Made by a program: the position numbers and the translations under genes. Shown here piece after piece: positions 27,774 to 38,663 of a DNA stretch of 64,000 nt; position 1 is the first letter of the stretch; each line of letters starts with the position of its first letter. Location: the NCBI RefSeq assembly GCF_020531985.1, contig NZ_JAJAVQ010000004.1:558001-622000 (forward strand), given 5' to 3'. The notes under the pieces were generated by a model. That model saw only the letters and a list, made by a program, of their open reading frames with translations, had not been told where the DNA came from and ran no database searches. Origin of the DNA: Rheinheimera aquimaris. Its GTDB lineage: Bacteria; Pseudomonadota; Gammaproteobacteria; Enterobacterales; Alteromonadaceae.

Positions 27774-29558
27774 ATGAGCAAGCCACTACTACTGACAGAA
27801 CTGGTGCTGCGTGATGCACACCAGTCACTACTGGCCACCCGTTTACGTTTGGATGACATGTTACCGATAGCCGATAAGCTGGATAAAGTGGGTTACTGGT
27901 CGATGGAGTCCTGGGGCGGAGCCACTTTTGACGCCTGCATCCGGTATCTGGGGGAAGATCCATGGCACCGTATTCGAGAGCTGAAAAAAGCCATGCCGAA
28001 TACCAGGCAGCAAATGTTATTACGCGGCCAGAACTTACTGGGTTATCGCCACTATGCAGATGATGTGGTCGAAGCTTTTGTTGAACGCGCCCATAAAAAC
28101 GGTGTTGATGTATTTCGTATATTTGATGCAATGAACGACATTCGCAACCTGCAAACGGCTGTGCAGGCGGCCATAAAGGTTGGCGCACATGCGCAGGGGA
28201 CTATTTCTTACACTGTCAGTCCGGTGCATACCATTGATATGTGGGTTGATATGGCCCGCCAGCTCGAAGACATGGGCTGTCACTCTATCTGTATTAAAGA
28301 TATGGCTGGCCTGCTCAAGCCCTATGAATGTGAAGAGCTGGTATCGCGTATCAAGGAAGCAACCGGCATTCCGCTGGCAATGCAATGTCATGCGACAACC
28401 GGGTTATCAACCGCTACCTACCAAAAAGCCGTTGATGCGGGTATTGATATGCTGGATACCGCTATCTCATCGATGAGCATGACCTATGGTCACAGTGCTA
28501 CCGAAACCATGGTTGCTATCACTGAGGGTACCGCGCGTGATACCGGTCTGGATATGGAGCTACTGGCCGAAATCGCAGCCTATTTTCGCGATGTACGGAA
28601 AAAGTACGCGCAGTTTGAAGGCTCACTCAAAGGCGTAGACGCCCGTATTTTATTAGCGCAGGTGCCAGGTGGCATGCTGACGAATATGGAAAGCCAGCTG
28701 AAAGAACAAGGCGCTCTGGACAAGTTAGATGCGGTACTAAAAGAAATCCCGCATGTGCGCGAAGACCTGGGCTTCTTACCTCTGGTTACCCCCACATCAC
28801 AAATCGTTGGTACTCAGGCAGTATTGAATGTGCTGACCGGCGAGCGCTACAAAAGCATCACTAAGGAAACGGCCGGAGTACTCAAAGGCGAATACGGCGC
28901 TACACCTGCTAAGGTCAATGCTGCATTGCAACAACGGGTGCTGGAGGGCGCTGAAGCCATCACCTGCCGCCCGGCCGATTTACTTCAGCCGGAGCTGGAC
29001 AAACTGCAGCAGGAGCTGAGCAGTCTGGCGAAAACGGAAAGTATCAGGCTGGCCGATCAGCAACTGGACGATGTACTGACCTATGCGCTATTCCCGCAGG
29101 TTGGGCTGAAGTTTCTTAAGAACCGTGATAATCCGGCGGCGTTTGAACCTGCGCCCGACGCGGATAGCTCCGAGCATAAAGCAGCGCCGGCCAGCCGGGC
29201 GAAAGCGCCACAAAGTGGCCCGGCAAGCTACAGCGTGCGGGTAGATGGCAAGGTGTATGAAGTCGAAGTAGCGCCGAGCGGCGAGTTAAGCTCGGTAAAA
29301 CCTGTGGTGGAAGAGAATATTCCGGCCAGCGCCTCGGTTACCGGCAACTCAACGCTGAATGCACCACTGGCAGGTAATATCTGGAAAATAGTCACCAAAA
29401 CCGGCGCTACGGTAAAACGGGGCGACATAGTGATCATTATGGAAGCGATGAAAATGGAAACGGAAGTCAGGGCGGTATCTGATGGCATTGTGGCCAATAT
29501 CCATGTGGCGGCGGGTGATACTGTCAGCACCGGCGATGTGCTGATTAGCTTTGACTAG
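27774..29558 (+). CDS. oadA: Oxaloacetate decarboxylase alpha subunit
   Basis: A 594-residue subunit. The N-terminal carboxyltransferase domain is intact ([36 protein letters not shown], and the metal-binding [11 protein letters not shown]). A proline/alanine-rich linker near residues 455-485 leads to the biotinyl domain with the biotin-accepting lysine in [10 protein letters not shown]. It transfers the carboxyl of oxaloacetate to biotin, which the membrane beta subunit then decarboxylates with sodium export. Confidence 0.97.
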   Translation: MSKPLLLTELVLRDAHQSLLATRLRLDDMLPIADKLDKVGYWSMESWGGATFDACIRYLGEDPWHRIRELKKAMPNTRQQMLLRGQNLLGYRHYADDVVEAFVERAHKNGVDVFRIFDAMNDIRNLQTAVQAAIKVGAHAQGTISYTVSPVHTIDMWVDMARQLEDMGCHSICIKDMAGLLKPYECEELVSRIKEATGIPLAMQCHATTGLSTATYQKAVDAGIDMLDTAISSMSMTYGHSATETMVAITEGTARDTGLDMELLAEIAAYFRDVRKKYAQFEGSLKGVDARILLAQVPGGMLTNMESQLKEQGALDKLDAVLKEIPHVREDLGFLPLVTPTSQIVGTQAVLNVLTGERYKSITKETAGVLKGEYGATPAKVNAALQQRVLEGAEAITCRPADLLQPELDKLQQELSSLAKTESIRLADQQLDDVLTYALFPQVGLKFLKNRDNPAAFEPAPDADSSEHKAAPASRAKAPQSGPASYSVRVDGKVYEVEVAPSGELSSVKPVVEENIPASASVTGNSTLNAPLAGNIWKIVTKTGATVKRGDIVIIMEAMKMETEVRAVSDGIVANIHVAAGDTVSTGDVLISFD

Positions 29559-29577
29559 ACTTGACTGAGGATTATTC

Positions 29578-30708
29578 ATGGATGCTGTTGCAACCTTAAT
29601 TGCATCAACCGGGCTGGTAAATTTTACCGCCGGTCAGGTCGTGATGATGCTGGTAGGCTTTTTATTGCTGTATCTGGCGATTGCCAGGGGCTTTGAGCCA
29701 TTATTGCTGGTGCCAATAGGTTTTGGTGCTGTACTGACCAACATTCCACTGGCGGGCATGGGCGAACCCGGTGGCTTGCTGTATATGATTTATGAAGCGG
29801 GTATCAGTACTGGCGTGTTTCCTCTGCTGATTTTTATGGGCGTGGGTGCTCTGACCGATTTCAGTGCCTTGATTGCGAATCCAAGAATGCTGCTGTTAGG
29901 CGCTGCCGCTCAGTTTGGTATTTTTGCGACATTGCTAGGTGCTATCGCGCTTAATGCGGTGCCGGGTTTGAGCTTTACCATGAAAGAGGCATCTGCCATT
30001 GCCATCATCGGCGGGGCAGACGGGCCTACGGCTATTTTCCTCGCATCCAAGCTGGCGCCGGATCTATTGGGGGCAATTGCTGTTGCCGCCTATTCCTATA
30101 TGGCTTTGGTACCCATTATTCAGCCGCCAATCATGCGGGCGTTAACCAGCAATGCTGAGCGTAACATTCAGATGGTGCAGCTACGTGCGGTCAGTAAAAA
30201 AGAGAAGATAGTGTTTCCGCTGGCAGTGCTGTTGCTGACGATTTTGCTATTACCCAGTGCCGCGCCATTAATAGGTATGTTCTGTCTGGGTAACCTGATG
30301 CGTGAATGTGGCGTCGTTGAGCGTTTGAGTAAGACAGCGCAGAACGAGCTTATCAACATCGTGACTATCTTCCTTGGCCTGGCGGTAGGCTCAAAACTCA
30401 GTGCTGATAAGTTTCTGACGTTGCAAACGCTGGGCATACTGGTGTTGGGAGCTGTGGCATTTGCTATCGGCACCGCATCCGGTGTACTGATGGCTAAGTT
30501 GATGGGTAAGTTTTCAAAAGACCCTATCAACCCGCTAATTGGCGCGGCAGGCGTTTCGGCAGTACCTATGGCAGCAAGGGTAGTGAACAAAGTAGGGCTG
30601 GAAGCGAACCCGCATAACTTCCTGTTAATGCATGCGATGGGTCCGAATGTAGCGGGTGTGATAGGCTCTGCTGTCGCAGCAGGTATTTTACTGGCGTTAG
30701 TTGGCTAA
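29578..30708 (+). CDS. oadB: Oxaloacetate decarboxylase beta subunit, sodium pump
   Basis: A 376-residue polytopic inner-membrane protein. It has the conserved [19 protein letters not shown] segment with the essential aspartate, and the final [15 protein letters not shown]. It decarboxylates carboxybiotin and moves sodium outward. Last gene of oadGAB, followed by a strong terminator. At 376 residues it is shorter than the roughly 430-residue enterobacterial form at the N-terminal side but keeps the core. Confidence 0.95.
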   Translation: MDAVATLIASTGLVNFTAGQVVMMLVGFLLLYLAIARGFEPLLLVPIGFGAVLTNIPLAGMGEPGGLLYMIYEAGISTGVFPLLIFMGVGALTDFSALIANPRMLLLGAAAQFGIFATLLGAIALNAVPGLSFTMKEASAIAIIGGADGPTAIFLASKLAPDLLGAIAVAAYSYMALVPIIQPPIMRALTSNAERNIQMVQLRAVSKKEKIVFPLAVLLLTILLLPSAAPLIGMFCLGNLMRECGVVERLSKTAQNELINIVTIFLGLAVGSKLSADKFLTLQTLGILVLGAVAFAIGTASGVLMAKLMGKFSKDPINPLIGAAGVSAVPMAARVVNKVGLEANPHNFLLMHAMGPNVAGVIGSAVAAGILLALVG

Positions 30709-30723
30709 TAAATTACTGGCAAT

Positions 30724-30753
30724 AAAAAATCCCGGGCTAACCCGGGATTTTTT
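30724..30753. terminator. Bidirectional intrinsic terminator
   Basis: Perfect arms AAAAAATCCCGGG and CCCGGGATTTTTT with loop CTAA, between convergent oadB and mepM. Confidence 0.95.
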
Positions 30754-30769
30754 ATTGCTGAACCAGAAA

Positions 30770-32122
30770 TTATGGCGCCGCAGTAGCAACCGGTGTGTCA
30801 GTGGTTTTTGCCAACAATACCCGCTCATTGGTTTGTAACTGCGCCAAAATTTGTTGTGCTTGTGCGGTAAACAGATTCTTTTCCTGGCCTTGCAATGGTG
30901 TGGCCTGCGGCAGTTTTACTGTTCTGGGGTTACGGTGTACGCCAGCGACCAGGAACTCATAGTGCAGGTGAGCGCCGGTAACACGACCAGTGCTGCCTAA
31001 ACGGCCGATAGCTTCGCCCTGGCGTACCTTGTCGCCTTTGGCAACCAGACGCTTAGATAAATGCAGGTATTTGGTCACGATATTGTTTGCATGCTGCACA
31101 AACACATAGTGACCATTTAAGTTGTTGTAGGCTGATGCGATAACCCGGCCATCACCTGCCGCCATAATAGGGGTGCCAACCGGCGCCACATAGTCTACGC
31201 CATTGTGTGGTCTTACTGTTTTCAGCACCGGGTGCAGGCGCTTCGGGTTGAAGTTTGAACTTACATATTGAAAGCTGACTGGCGCTCTTAAAAACGCCTG
31301 ACGCATGCTGGCACCATCGGGTTTATAGTAATTACCATCTGTGTGGCGGACCGCCTGATACAGGTGGCCCTGATTAGAGAACTGTGCCGCAACGATATTG
31401 CCGTTACTGATAAACTCTCCGTCAACATACTGGGTTTCATATAGCACGCTGAAGCTGTCCCCGGCACGGATGTCCAGACCGAAATCGATGTCCCAGCCAA
31501 AAATGCCTGCCAGACTCATGATCTGCGCTTCAGTCAAACCCGCCTCGATACCGGCGCTCCAGAAGTTACTGCGGATCTCGGCATTAGCAAACTGGCTGCG
31601 CAGTTCGACTTCTTTTTTCAGCTCTTCAGCAATAAAGCTACCGTCGCTAGTACGGCTGATACGTAAAGTGCTCAGGTGATTCAGTGCGTAGCGTAGTTCC
31701 TGCAGTTCACCTTCGGCATTGAGGCCAAACTCCAGCTGCTCACCCGGGAATAGCCGGGTCAGGGTTTTTACGCTGTTACCCAGTGCCAGCACATCGAGCA
31801 TTACCTGCTGGCTGACATTGGCTTTTTTAAACAGAGCCGATAACGCATCACCTTTTTGTACCTGCAGTACCGACCAGTTTAATGACACATCCTCTTCCGG
31901 CAATGCCGGTAAATCGGCAATAGCCTGCTCTTGATCTACTACGTCTTCCTGTTGCGGAACGTTCAGGCTGTAACGTTTGCCAATTTCCAGGCTGTCGCTC
32001 TTACTACCTTTGGAAGCTGAAGCCTGTTCTGATGGGAATAATAGAATAACGGATAAAAACACCGAAGTTGCAGCAATCAAGACGCGGTGTTGTGTGGGAA
32101 TTTTAGTGATAAATTGTCGCAT
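30770..32122 (-). CDS. mepM: M23 family peptidoglycan endopeptidase (MepM-like)
   Basis: A 450-residue protein with an N-terminal membrane anchor (RVLIAATSVFLSVILLF) and a LysM-like region near residues 85-130 (VLQVQKGDALSALFKKANV). The C-terminal M23 metallopeptidase domain has zinc ligands in RPHNGVDYVAPVGTP and HLHYEF. MepM-type enzymes cut D,D crosslinks to let new glycan strands in. Length and layout match E. coli MepM (about 440). It is divergent from tyrS across a nested inverted repeat. The ribosome site is weak. Confidence 0.87.
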   Translation of the reverse strand: MRQFITKIPTQHRVLIAATSVFLSVILLFPSEQASASKGSKSDSLEIGKRYSLNVPQQEDVVDQEQAIADLPALPEEDVSLNWSVLQVQKGDALSALFKKANVSQQVMLDVLALGNSVKTLTRLFPGEQLEFGLNAEGELQELRYALNHLSTLRISRTSDGSFIAEELKKEVELRSQFANAEIRSNFWSAGIEAGLTEAQIMSLAGIFGWDIDFGLDIRAGDSFSVLYETQYVDGEFISNGNIVAAQFSNQGHLYQAVRHTDGNYYKPDGASMRQAFLRAPVSFQYVSSNFNPKRLHPVLKTVRPHNGVDYVAPVGTPIMAAGDGRVIASAYNNLNGHYVFVQHANNIVTKYLHLSKRLVAKGDKVRQGEAIGRLGSTGRVTGAHLHYEFLVAGVHRNPRTVKLPQATPLQGQEKNLFTAQAQQILAQLQTNERVLLAKTTDTPVATAAP

Positions 32123-32136
32123 AATACCAGTCTGGG

Positions 32137-32209
32137 CTTAGGAAACGCACAAAAACCGAGCATATACGGTTTTTTTGCCCGACACCAGACTTTTGTGCGT
32201 TTCCCCAAG
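32137..32209. repeat. Nested inverted repeat between mepM and tyrS
   Basis: Outer arms GGAAACGCACAAAA (32141-32154) and TTTTGTGCGTTTCC (32191-32204) are a perfect 14-bp pair, extended by CTT/AAG past a small bulge. Inside, AAAAACCG (32151-32158) pairs with CGGTTTTT (32167-32174) around AGCATATA and is followed by further Ts, resembling a weak terminator in either direction. It lies 15 bases upstream of mepM and about 60 upstream of tyrS. Confidence 0.7.
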
Positions 32210-32270
32210 GCTGAACATGCTATAGAATGCGGGTTCTTTGCACAATCAGGTGAAAAATCAGGAGAAAAAA

Positions 32271-33473
32271 ATGGCGGATTGGGAGCTGGCTTTAGCTGAA
32301 TTAAAACGCGGCTGCGAAGAAATTCTGCTGGAAGAAGAGCTAATTGCCAAATTAAAAGAAGGCAAGCCACTAAAAATAAAGGCTGGCTTTGACCCGACTG
32401 CACCTGATTTGCACCTTGGTCATACCGTTCTTATCAACAAACTGCGCGCTTTCCAGCAACTGGGGCACGAGGTTATTTTCCTGATCGGTGATTTTACCGG
32501 TTTAATTGGTGACCCGACCGGCAAAAACGTTACCCGTAAACCGCTAACCCGTGAAGAAGTGCTGGCCAACGCCCAGACTTACAAAGATCAGGTGTTTAAA
32601 ATACTGGACCCGGCCAAAACCCGGGTGGCGTTTAACTCGGAGTGGATGAACGAGTTAGGTGCTGCCGGCATGATCAAACTGGCGGCCCGGCAAACGGTTG
32701 CCCGGATGCTGGAACGGGACGATTTTAAAAAGCGTTATGCCAATAACCAGTCCATTGCTATCCATGAGTTTTTGTATCCGCTGGTGCAGGGCTGGGATTC
32801 GGTAGCTTTACAAGCTGATGTCGAAATGGGCGGTACCGATCAGCGCTTTAACCTGTTGATGGGCCGTGAGCTGCAAAAAGATGAAGGTCAGCGCCCGCAA
32901 ACAGTGATGATGGTACCGCTGCTGGAAGGCTTAGACGGCGTACAGAAAATGTCAAAATCCTTGGGTAATTACGTCGGCATTACCGATGCACCTAATGACA
33001 TGTTTGGCAAAATTATGTCGATATCAGATGAGTTAATGTGGCGCTACTACGATTTGCTGAGCTTCCGCGCGTTGGAAGATATAGCCGCCCTGAAACAACA
33101 GGTGGCAGCAGGTGCCAATCCACGCGATGTAAAAATTGAATTGGCAAAAGAAATTATTGCCCGCTTTCATGACCAGGCCGCGGCAGACGCTGCGCATCAG
33201 GATTTTATTCAGCGCTTTAGTAAAAATGCACTGCCGGATGATATCCCTGAGCTAAGTATCAGCTGCGATGGCGACAGCATGCCTATCGCAAACCTGCTAA
33301 AAGAAGCTGGCTTAGTGGACAGTACCTCCGAGGCCATTCGTATGATCAAGCAGGGTGCTGTTAAGCTAAATGGTGATACCAAGATAGAAGACACTAAACT
33401 GGACATTGCCAAAGGCAGCGAAGCCATTTATCAGGTCGGTAAGCGTAAGTTTGCCAAAATTAGCCTGGTTTAA
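32271..33473 (+). CDS. tyrS: Tyrosyl-tRNA synthetase
   Basis: A 400-residue class I synthetase with HLGHTV (HIGH motif), KMSKSLGN (KMSKS motif), tyrosine-site [16 protein letters not shown], and a C-terminal S4 RNA-binding domain ([20 protein letters not shown]). The [13 protein letters not shown] start and length put it with the TyrS form common in Alteromonadales rather than the E. coli type. ATG at 32271 has AGGAG 6 bases upstream; a TTG frame opening at 32238 has no such site. Confidence 0.96.
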   Translation: MADWELALAELKRGCEEILLEEELIAKLKEGKPLKIKAGFDPTAPDLHLGHTVLINKLRAFQQLGHEVIFLIGDFTGLIGDPTGKNVTRKPLTREEVLANAQTYKDQVFKILDPAKTRVAFNSEWMNELGAAGMIKLAARQTVARMLERDDFKKRYANNQSIAIHEFLYPLVQGWDSVALQADVEMGGTDQRFNLLMGRELQKDEGQRPQTVMMVPLLEGLDGVQKMSKSLGNYVGITDAPNDMFGKIMSISDELMWRYYDLLSFRALEDIAALKQQVAAGANPRDVKIELAKEIIARFHDQAAADAAHQDFIQRFSKNALPDDIPELSISCDGDSMPIANLLKEAGLVDSTSEAIRMIKQGAVKLNGDTKIEDTKLDIAKGSEAIYQVGKRKFAKISLV

Positions 33474-33499
33474 AAATTCTTTTATTTTATAAATAATTA

Positions 33500-33525
33500 G
33501 CGCAGCAGCTGTATAGTTGCTGCGC
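33500..33525. other. Hairpin between tyrS and acnA
   Basis: Arms GCGCAGCA and TGCTGCGC with a 10-base loop, 26 bases after the tyrS stop. It lacks a downstream T-run, so it may be a 3'-end stabiliser or a factor-dependent stop for tyrS mRNA. Confidence 0.4.
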
Positions 33526-33617
33526 ATCCCGCTTAGCCAGTCATTCACCGTTAATCCCTCGTACTGTATAGCTGATGAACTACACTTGAGTAATTTACAA
33601 TCAGCACGAGGTAAGTC

Positions 33618-36335
33618 ATGTCAAAGCGCAACCCTTTTGCCAGCGAACTGTTGGTCAATCAGAAGCCTTATCATATTTTCAGTCTGAAAAAAGCAGCAGA
33701 GACATTTGGCGATATTGACCGTTTGCCGTTTTCTCTGAAAATACTACTGGAAAACCTGCTGCGTAATCTTGATGACGATACCGTCACGAAAGACGATATT
33801 CAGGCGCTGGTGAACTGGCAGAAAACCGGCACCTCTGATCGTGAAATTGCCTTTCGCCCGGCACGGGTATTAATGCAGGATTTTACCGGTGTACCGGCAG
33901 TGGTTGATTTGGCCGCTATGCGCGCCGCTGTCGCTGCACTCGGCGAAGACCCGGATAAGGTCAACCCGTTGTCACCGGTCGACCTGGTAATTGACCACTC
34001 TGTGATGGTTGACAAGTACGCTACGGAGCAAGCATTTAAGCAGAACGTTGATATTGAAATGCAGCGAAACTACGAGCGCTACGCCTTTTTACGCTGGGGC
34101 GCCAAAGCATTTCGTAATTTTAGGGTTGTGCCGCCTGGCACAGGTATCTGCCATCAGGTAAACCTGGAATACCTGGGGCAGAGTGTCTGGGCAGAGCAAA
34201 CCGATGACGGCACTCTGGCCTATCCCGATACTCTGGTCGGCACTGACTCGCATACCACTATGATCAATGCGCTGGGCATTCTGGGCTGGGGTGTCGGTGG
34301 TATTGAAGCCGAAGCTGCGATGCTGGGGCAGCCGGTGTCGATGATTATTCCTGAAGTGGTGGGGTTTGAGTTCAGCGGTAAGCTGCAGCCCGGCATTACG
34401 GCAACCGATCTGGTACTGACTGTAACGCAAATGCTGCGTAAGCATGGTGTGGTCGGAAAGTTTGTCGAGTTTTTTGGTGATGGTCTGGACCAGCTGGCGC
34501 TGGCAGATCGGGCGACTATCGCCAATATGGCGCCCGAGTATGGTGCCACCTGTGGTTTTTTCCCGGTTGATCAGGTGACCTTGGATTATATGAAGCTGAC
34601 CGGCCGGGATGATGCGCTGATTGCCAGAGTGAAAACCTATTGTCAGCAGCAGGGGTTATGGCGTAAAAGCGGCGAAACACCGATATTTACCGACACCCTG
34701 CATCTGAATTTAGATACGGTAGTGGCATCGCTGGCAGGGCCGAAGCGGCCACAGGATAAAGTCACTCTGACCGAACTGAAACAGCATTGTGATGCCGCCA
34801 TTGCGCAAGAGAAAAAGGTCAGCCAGCAGCGCGACGCCGAGCTGCTGAACGAAGGCGGCGGTCAGACTGATGCACCTGTCGTTGACCGCAGTTTCGACTT
34901 TAATGGCGAGCGCATTCTGCTGGATAATCATGCGGTGGTTATCGCGGCTATTACTTCTTGCACCAATACGTCCAACCCAAGTGTGCTGATGGCGGCAGGG
35001 TTGCTGGCGAAGAATGCTGTTGCTAAAGGGCTAAAACGTCAGCCCTGGGTAAAAAGTTCACTGGCACCCGGCTCTAAAGTGGTTACCCGTTATTTAGAGG
35101 ACGCCGGGTTAATGCCGTCACTTGAGCAACTGGGGTTTCATCTGGTGGGCTATGGCTGCACAACCTGCATAGGTAACTCGGGGCCGTTAGCCAAGCCGAT
35201 AGAAGAGGCTATTGCTGCTTCAGATCTGAATGTATCAGCGGTATTGTCAGGTAACCGTAACTTTGAAGGCCGCATTCACCCGCTGGTGAAATCAAACTGG
35301 CTGGCATCGCCGCCGTTGGTGGTGGCCTACGCTTTAGCCGGTACGGTAAATATTGATCTTGGCCATCAACCGCTTGGCAAAGACAAACAGGGCAACGACG
35401 TCTATTTGAAAGATATCTGGCCAGACAGCCAGCAAATTGCAGACGCGGTAGCCAAAGTTCAAAGCAGTATGTTCAGTGCAGAGTATGCTCAGGTGTTTGA
35501 AGGTGATGACAGCTGGCAGGCGATAGATGTGCCGAAAGCGAAGACCTACGCCTGGCCTGATTCTACCTATATCCGTCATCCGGACTTTTTCCGCGGCATG
35601 GCAAGAAAACCCAAAGCCGTAGCAGATATCCAGGGCGCGAGAGTATTGGCGATACTGGGCGATTCTGTTACCACTGACCATATTTCACCGGCGGGTTCTA
35701 TTAAAGCCAGTAGCCCTGCCGGGGAGTACCTGCGTGAGCATGGGGTGAAGCGGGAAGATTTCAACTCGTATGGTTCGCGCCGGGGTAACCACGAAGTGAT
35801 GGTGCGCGGCACTTTTGCTAATGTACGCATTCGCAATGAAATGGTACCGGGTTCAGAAGGTGGCGTGACCCGGCATTATCCGTCCGGTGAGCAGATGCCA
35901 ATCTTTGATGCAGCCATGCGTTATCAGCAACAGCAGATACCGCTGATTGTGGTAGCAGGCAAGGAGTATGGTACAGGTTCATCACGCGACTGGGCAGCCA
36001 AGGGCACCTTGATGCTGGGTGTCCGAGCCGTACTTGCCGAATCGTTTGAACGTATACACCGCTCAAACCTCATAGGTATGGGGGTATTGCCACTGCAATT
36101 TCTGGCCGGAACAGATCGCAAAACGTTAAAGCTGACCGGTGAAGAAAGTTTTACGCTGCGCGGTTTGTCTGCTTTAAAACCGCGGCAAAAGCTGCAGCTG
36201 GTGATCACCTATCCGGATGGTGCTAAACAGGAAGTTGATGTGCATTGCCGTATTGATACTGGCAATGAGCTGGCGTATTACCAGCACGGTGGTATTTTGC
36301 AGTATGTATTGCGCCGTATGATAGGAGAGGCGTAA
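33618..36335 (+). CDS. acnA: Aconitate hydratase AcnA
   Basis: A 905-residue cytoplasmic aconitase of the AcnA/IRP type that interconverts citrate and isocitrate. Iron-sulfur cysteines are seen in AITSCTNTSNPSV and VGYGCTTCIGNSGPL. The C-terminal swivel domain has the AGKEYGTGSSRDWAAKG substrate loop. It is slightly longer than E. coli AcnA (891). Transcribed alone, with a GC-rich hairpin after the stop. Confidence 0.96.
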   Translation: MSKRNPFASELLVNQKPYHIFSLKKAAETFGDIDRLPFSLKILLENLLRNLDDDTVTKDDIQALVNWQKTGTSDREIAFRPARVLMQDFTGVPAVVDLAAMRAAVAALGEDPDKVNPLSPVDLVIDHSVMVDKYATEQAFKQNVDIEMQRNYERYAFLRWGAKAFRNFRVVPPGTGICHQVNLEYLGQSVWAEQTDDGTLAYPDTLVGTDSHTTMINALGILGWGVGGIEAEAAMLGQPVSMIIPEVVGFEFSGKLQPGITATDLVLTVTQMLRKHGVVGKFVEFFGDGLDQLALADRATIANMAPEYGATCGFFPVDQVTLDYMKLTGRDDALIARVKTYCQQQGLWRKSGETPIFTDTLHLNLDTVVASLAGPKRPQDKVTLTELKQHCDAAIAQEKKVSQQRDAELLNEGGGQTDAPVVDRSFDFNGERILLDNHAVVIAAITSCTNTSNPSVLMAAGLLAKNAVAKGLKRQPWVKSSLAPGSKVVTRYLEDAGLMPSLEQLGFHLVGYGCTTCIGNSGPLAKPIEEAIAASDLNVSAVLSGNRNFEGRIHPLVKSNWLASPPLVVAYALAGTVNIDLGHQPLGKDKQGNDVYLKDIWPDSQQIADAVAKVQSSMFSAEYAQVFEGDDSWQAIDVPKAKTYAWPDSTYIRHPDFFRGMARKPKAVADIQGARVLAILGDSVTTDHISPAGSIKASSPAGEYLREHGVKREDFNSYGSRRGNHEVMVRGTFANVRIRNEMVPGSEGGVTRHYPSGEQMPIFDAAMRYQQQQIPLIVVAGKEYGTGSSRDWAAKGTLMLGVRAVLAESFERIHRSNLIGMGVLPLQFLAGTDRKTLKLTGEESFTLRGLSALKPRQKLQLVITYPDGAKQEVDVHCRIDTGNELAYYQHGGILQYVLRRMIGEA

Positions 36336-36342
36336 CAGAGCG

Positions 36343-36364
36343 GGCGCCTGCTTTGGCAGGCGCC
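36343..36364. terminator. GC-rich hairpin between acnA and mscS-type gene
   Basis: Arms GGCGCCTGC and GCAGGCGCC with loop TTTG, 7 bases after the acnA stop. The following bases are T-rich but interrupted, so termination strength is uncertain. It sits between convergent genes. Confidence 0.55.
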
Positions 36365-36373
36365 AGTTACTTA

Positions 36374-37648
36374 TTACTCTGCCTTGGGCAATGACAGGCC
36401 AGATTTGATATGTAAGTCACGTTGTGGGTAAGGAATAGTAATGCCGGCCTGTTTAAAAGCGCGCCAGATAGCAACATTGATATCCGATTTTACCGTGTCT
36501 GCACCGTATTCCGGGTCGGCTATCCAAACCCGCAGTTCAAGTTCAATACCGCTATCAGCAAAGCTTTTTAGCATCACCGTCGGTTCTGGTGTATCCAATA
36601 CCCGCTTAGATATATGCGCGCATTTTAGCATCAGCGCCATAGCTTGCTCGGGGTCATCTTCGTAGCTTACCTGTACCAGAATTTTCACCCGCACATTGCG
36701 GTCTTCATAACTCCAGTTGATCACCTCAGAGGTGATCAGGTTCTCATTTGGTATTAATGTGTCTACACCTTCACGGTTTCGCACCACGACATAGCGCGCT
36801 TTAAGCTCGTGTACCCAGCCAAAATTTTCACCGACCGAAATCACATCGCCCGGTTTTACACTGCGGTCCAATACCAGAATAAAGCCACTGATAAAATTAG
36901 AGGCAATACGCTGTAAGCCAAAACCTAAACCTACACCCAGCGCACCGCCAAATACCGCCAGTGAACTGAGGTTAATACCAACGGCATTCAGTGCGACTAA
37001 AAAGGCGATGGTGATCAGCAGGAATTTACTGAACTTACTAAAACCGACCTGCATGCTGGGGCTGATATGGCGGTTTTTCTTCATTTGTTGGTTTAGCAGC
37101 TCTGCCAGCCATAACGCCATGGTAAAAGCGAGAATAATCACCAGCACCAGCTTTACCGTGCCAAGCAGTGATAGCCGGGTTTCGCCAAGATTGAATGCCA
37201 GTGCATCCATAGTGCTCAGCAGAGGTGTTAGCCAGCCAGTCAGATGTAACACCACCAGCAACCAGATAACCAAAGCAATCACCGGTTCAGCCGATTTGAC
37301 CAGCGGACTGGATAGAAAGGCTTTACGCAAGATGTACACCAGTAACCGGATCAGCCCCAGCGCCAGCGCGACCGGCACCAGCGGGGCCAGCAATTGTTGT
37401 GGCAGTTCATAGGCTTGCAGCAGTTCGCGACTGAGCGCTAATAAAGCTGCCATGCTAAAAGGCAGCAAAATACGGTGCGAGCTGCGAAGCGCAACATGGC
37501 GCAGGCCCTGGCCACCGCTGTCGCTAAGGCGTCGGCCCCAGACCCGGTTTATCAGCAGTGCCAGCACCAGACATACTGCAATAGCCAACAGCTGATACCA
37601 GAACGTAATCTGCTGCAGTTGTGTGACAACATCTTGCCACCAGGTCAT
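36374..37648 (-). CDS. MscS family mechanosensitive channel
   Basis: A 424-residue inner-membrane protein with several N-terminal membrane helices and the MscS core: the pore-lining helix GGALGVGLGFGLQRIASNFISG, then the beta domain (DRSVKPGDVISVGENFGWV, PNENLITSEVINWS) and C-terminal domain (ITIPYPQRDLHI). It is larger than E. coli MscS (286), with three or so extra N-terminal helices, like the YbdG/YnaI class. ATG at 37648 has AGGA 6 bases upstream; an in-frame ATG at 37663 is an alternative. Confidence 0.9.
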   Translation of the reverse strand: MTWWQDVVTQLQQITFWYQLLAIAVCLVLALLINRVWGRRLSDSGGQGLRHVALRSSHRILLPFSMAALLALSRELLQAYELPQQLLAPLVPVALALGLIRLLVYILRKAFLSSPLVKSAEPVIALVIWLLVVLHLTGWLTPLLSTMDALAFNLGETRLSLLGTVKLVLVIILAFTMALWLAELLNQQMKKNRHISPSMQVGFSKFSKFLLITIAFLVALNAVGINLSSLAVFGGALGVGLGFGLQRIASNFISGFILVLDRSVKPGDVISVGENFGWVHELKARYVVVRNREGVDTLIPNENLITSEVINWSYEDRNVRVKILVQVSYEDDPEQAMALMLKCAHISKRVLDTPEPTVMLKSFADSGIELELRVWIADPEYGADTVKSDINVAIWRAFKQAGITIPYPQRDLHIKSGLSLPKAE

Positions 37649-37797
37649 TATCTGTCCTGACATAAGTCACTCAGGTGTTTTATGTTAATGCGTTTACCTT
37701 AGCAGAAAATTGCTGCCCGCCACAGCGGTTAAAACTTGCACTTTCGAAAAACAGCACTAATATGATATTAAATTGATATCACGTTAAGGGTGTTGGC

Positions 37798-38655
37798 ATG
37801 TTGAAGGAACGAATGATTAACAGCAAAAGTGGTTTGGGCATGATAGGTGTGTTGCTGATGCTAAAAATATTGGGTATTGCCGGTATAGCGTTACTACCGG
37901 TCATACTCAAACCCGTTGCTTTGTTACTGGTCATAATGGTGTTTGTCTGCTGGTTTGGGTTTTATATGGTGCATCCGAACCAGTCTGCGGTCCTGCAGTT
38001 GTTCGGCCGCTATGTGGGTACAGATTTAAATAACGGCTTGCGCTGGGCTAATCCATTTTATAGCAAACAAAAGGTCTCGCTTAGGGTGCGTAATTTTGAA
38101 AGCAGCAAAATGAAGGTCAATGATAACGCTGGTAACCCGGTTGAAATCGCTGCCGTTGTGGTGTGGAAAGTGGTCGATAGCGCAGAGGCGGTATTTGAGG
38201 TAGACAACTATGAGAACTTTGTCAGTATTCAAAGCGAGTCTGCTATCCGCCATTTAGCCTCAAGCTATGCCTACGACGCCGGTAATGATGAAACCATTAG
38301 TTTGCGTAGCAGTACTGATGAAGTGACAGAACTGTTGAAACAGGAAATCCAGGCGCGGTTAAATAAAGCCGGCGTGCAGGTGCTGGAAGCCCGCATCAGC
38401 CATCTTGCCTATGCCGCTGAAATCGCCAGTGCCATGCTGCAGCGTCAGCAAGCAGCAGCTATCGTAGCGGCCCGGCAAAAAATTGTCGAAGGTGCCGTGG
38501 GTATGGTTGAAACAGCTTTGCAGAGTTTGTCAGAGCGTAATGTTATCGACTTAGATGGTGAACGCAAAGCCGCTATGGTCAGTAACCTGCTGGTGGTATT
38601 GTGTGGCGACCATCATGTTCAGCCGGTAGTGAATACCGGTAGTTTGTACCAGTAG
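37798..38655 (+). CDS. SPFH/Band 7 domain membrane protein
   Basis: A 285-residue protein with two N-terminal hydrophobic segments (about residues 15-60) and an SPFH domain from about residue 65 ([20 protein letters not shown], then [30 protein letters not shown]). It belongs to the stomatin/flotillin-like group that forms membrane scaffolds; its specific role is unknown. Its stop at 38653-38655 is followed 8 bases later by a small ribbon-helix-helix gene, a pairing I recall from other gammaproteobacteria. Confidence 0.87.
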   Translation: MLKERMINSKSGLGMIGVLLMLKILGIAGIALLPVILKPVALLLVIMVFVCWFGFYMVHPNQSAVLQLFGRYVGTDLNNGLRWANPFYSKQKVSLRVRNFESSKMKVNDNAGNPVEIAAVVVWKVVDSAEAVFEVDNYENFVSIQSESAIRHLASSYAYDAGNDETISLRSSTDEVTELLKQEIQARLNKAGVQVLEARISHLAYAAEIASAMLQRQQAAAIVAARQKIVEGAVGMVETALQSLSERNVIDLDGERKAAMVSNLLVVLCGDHHVQPVVNTGSLYQ

Positions 38656-38663
38656 GGGTTGTT

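Noticed and set aside
32137-32270. T-box leader upstream of tyrS
   Set aside because: No T-box sequence (antiterminator bulge) or specifier stem was seen, and T-boxes are not expected in gammaproteobacteria.
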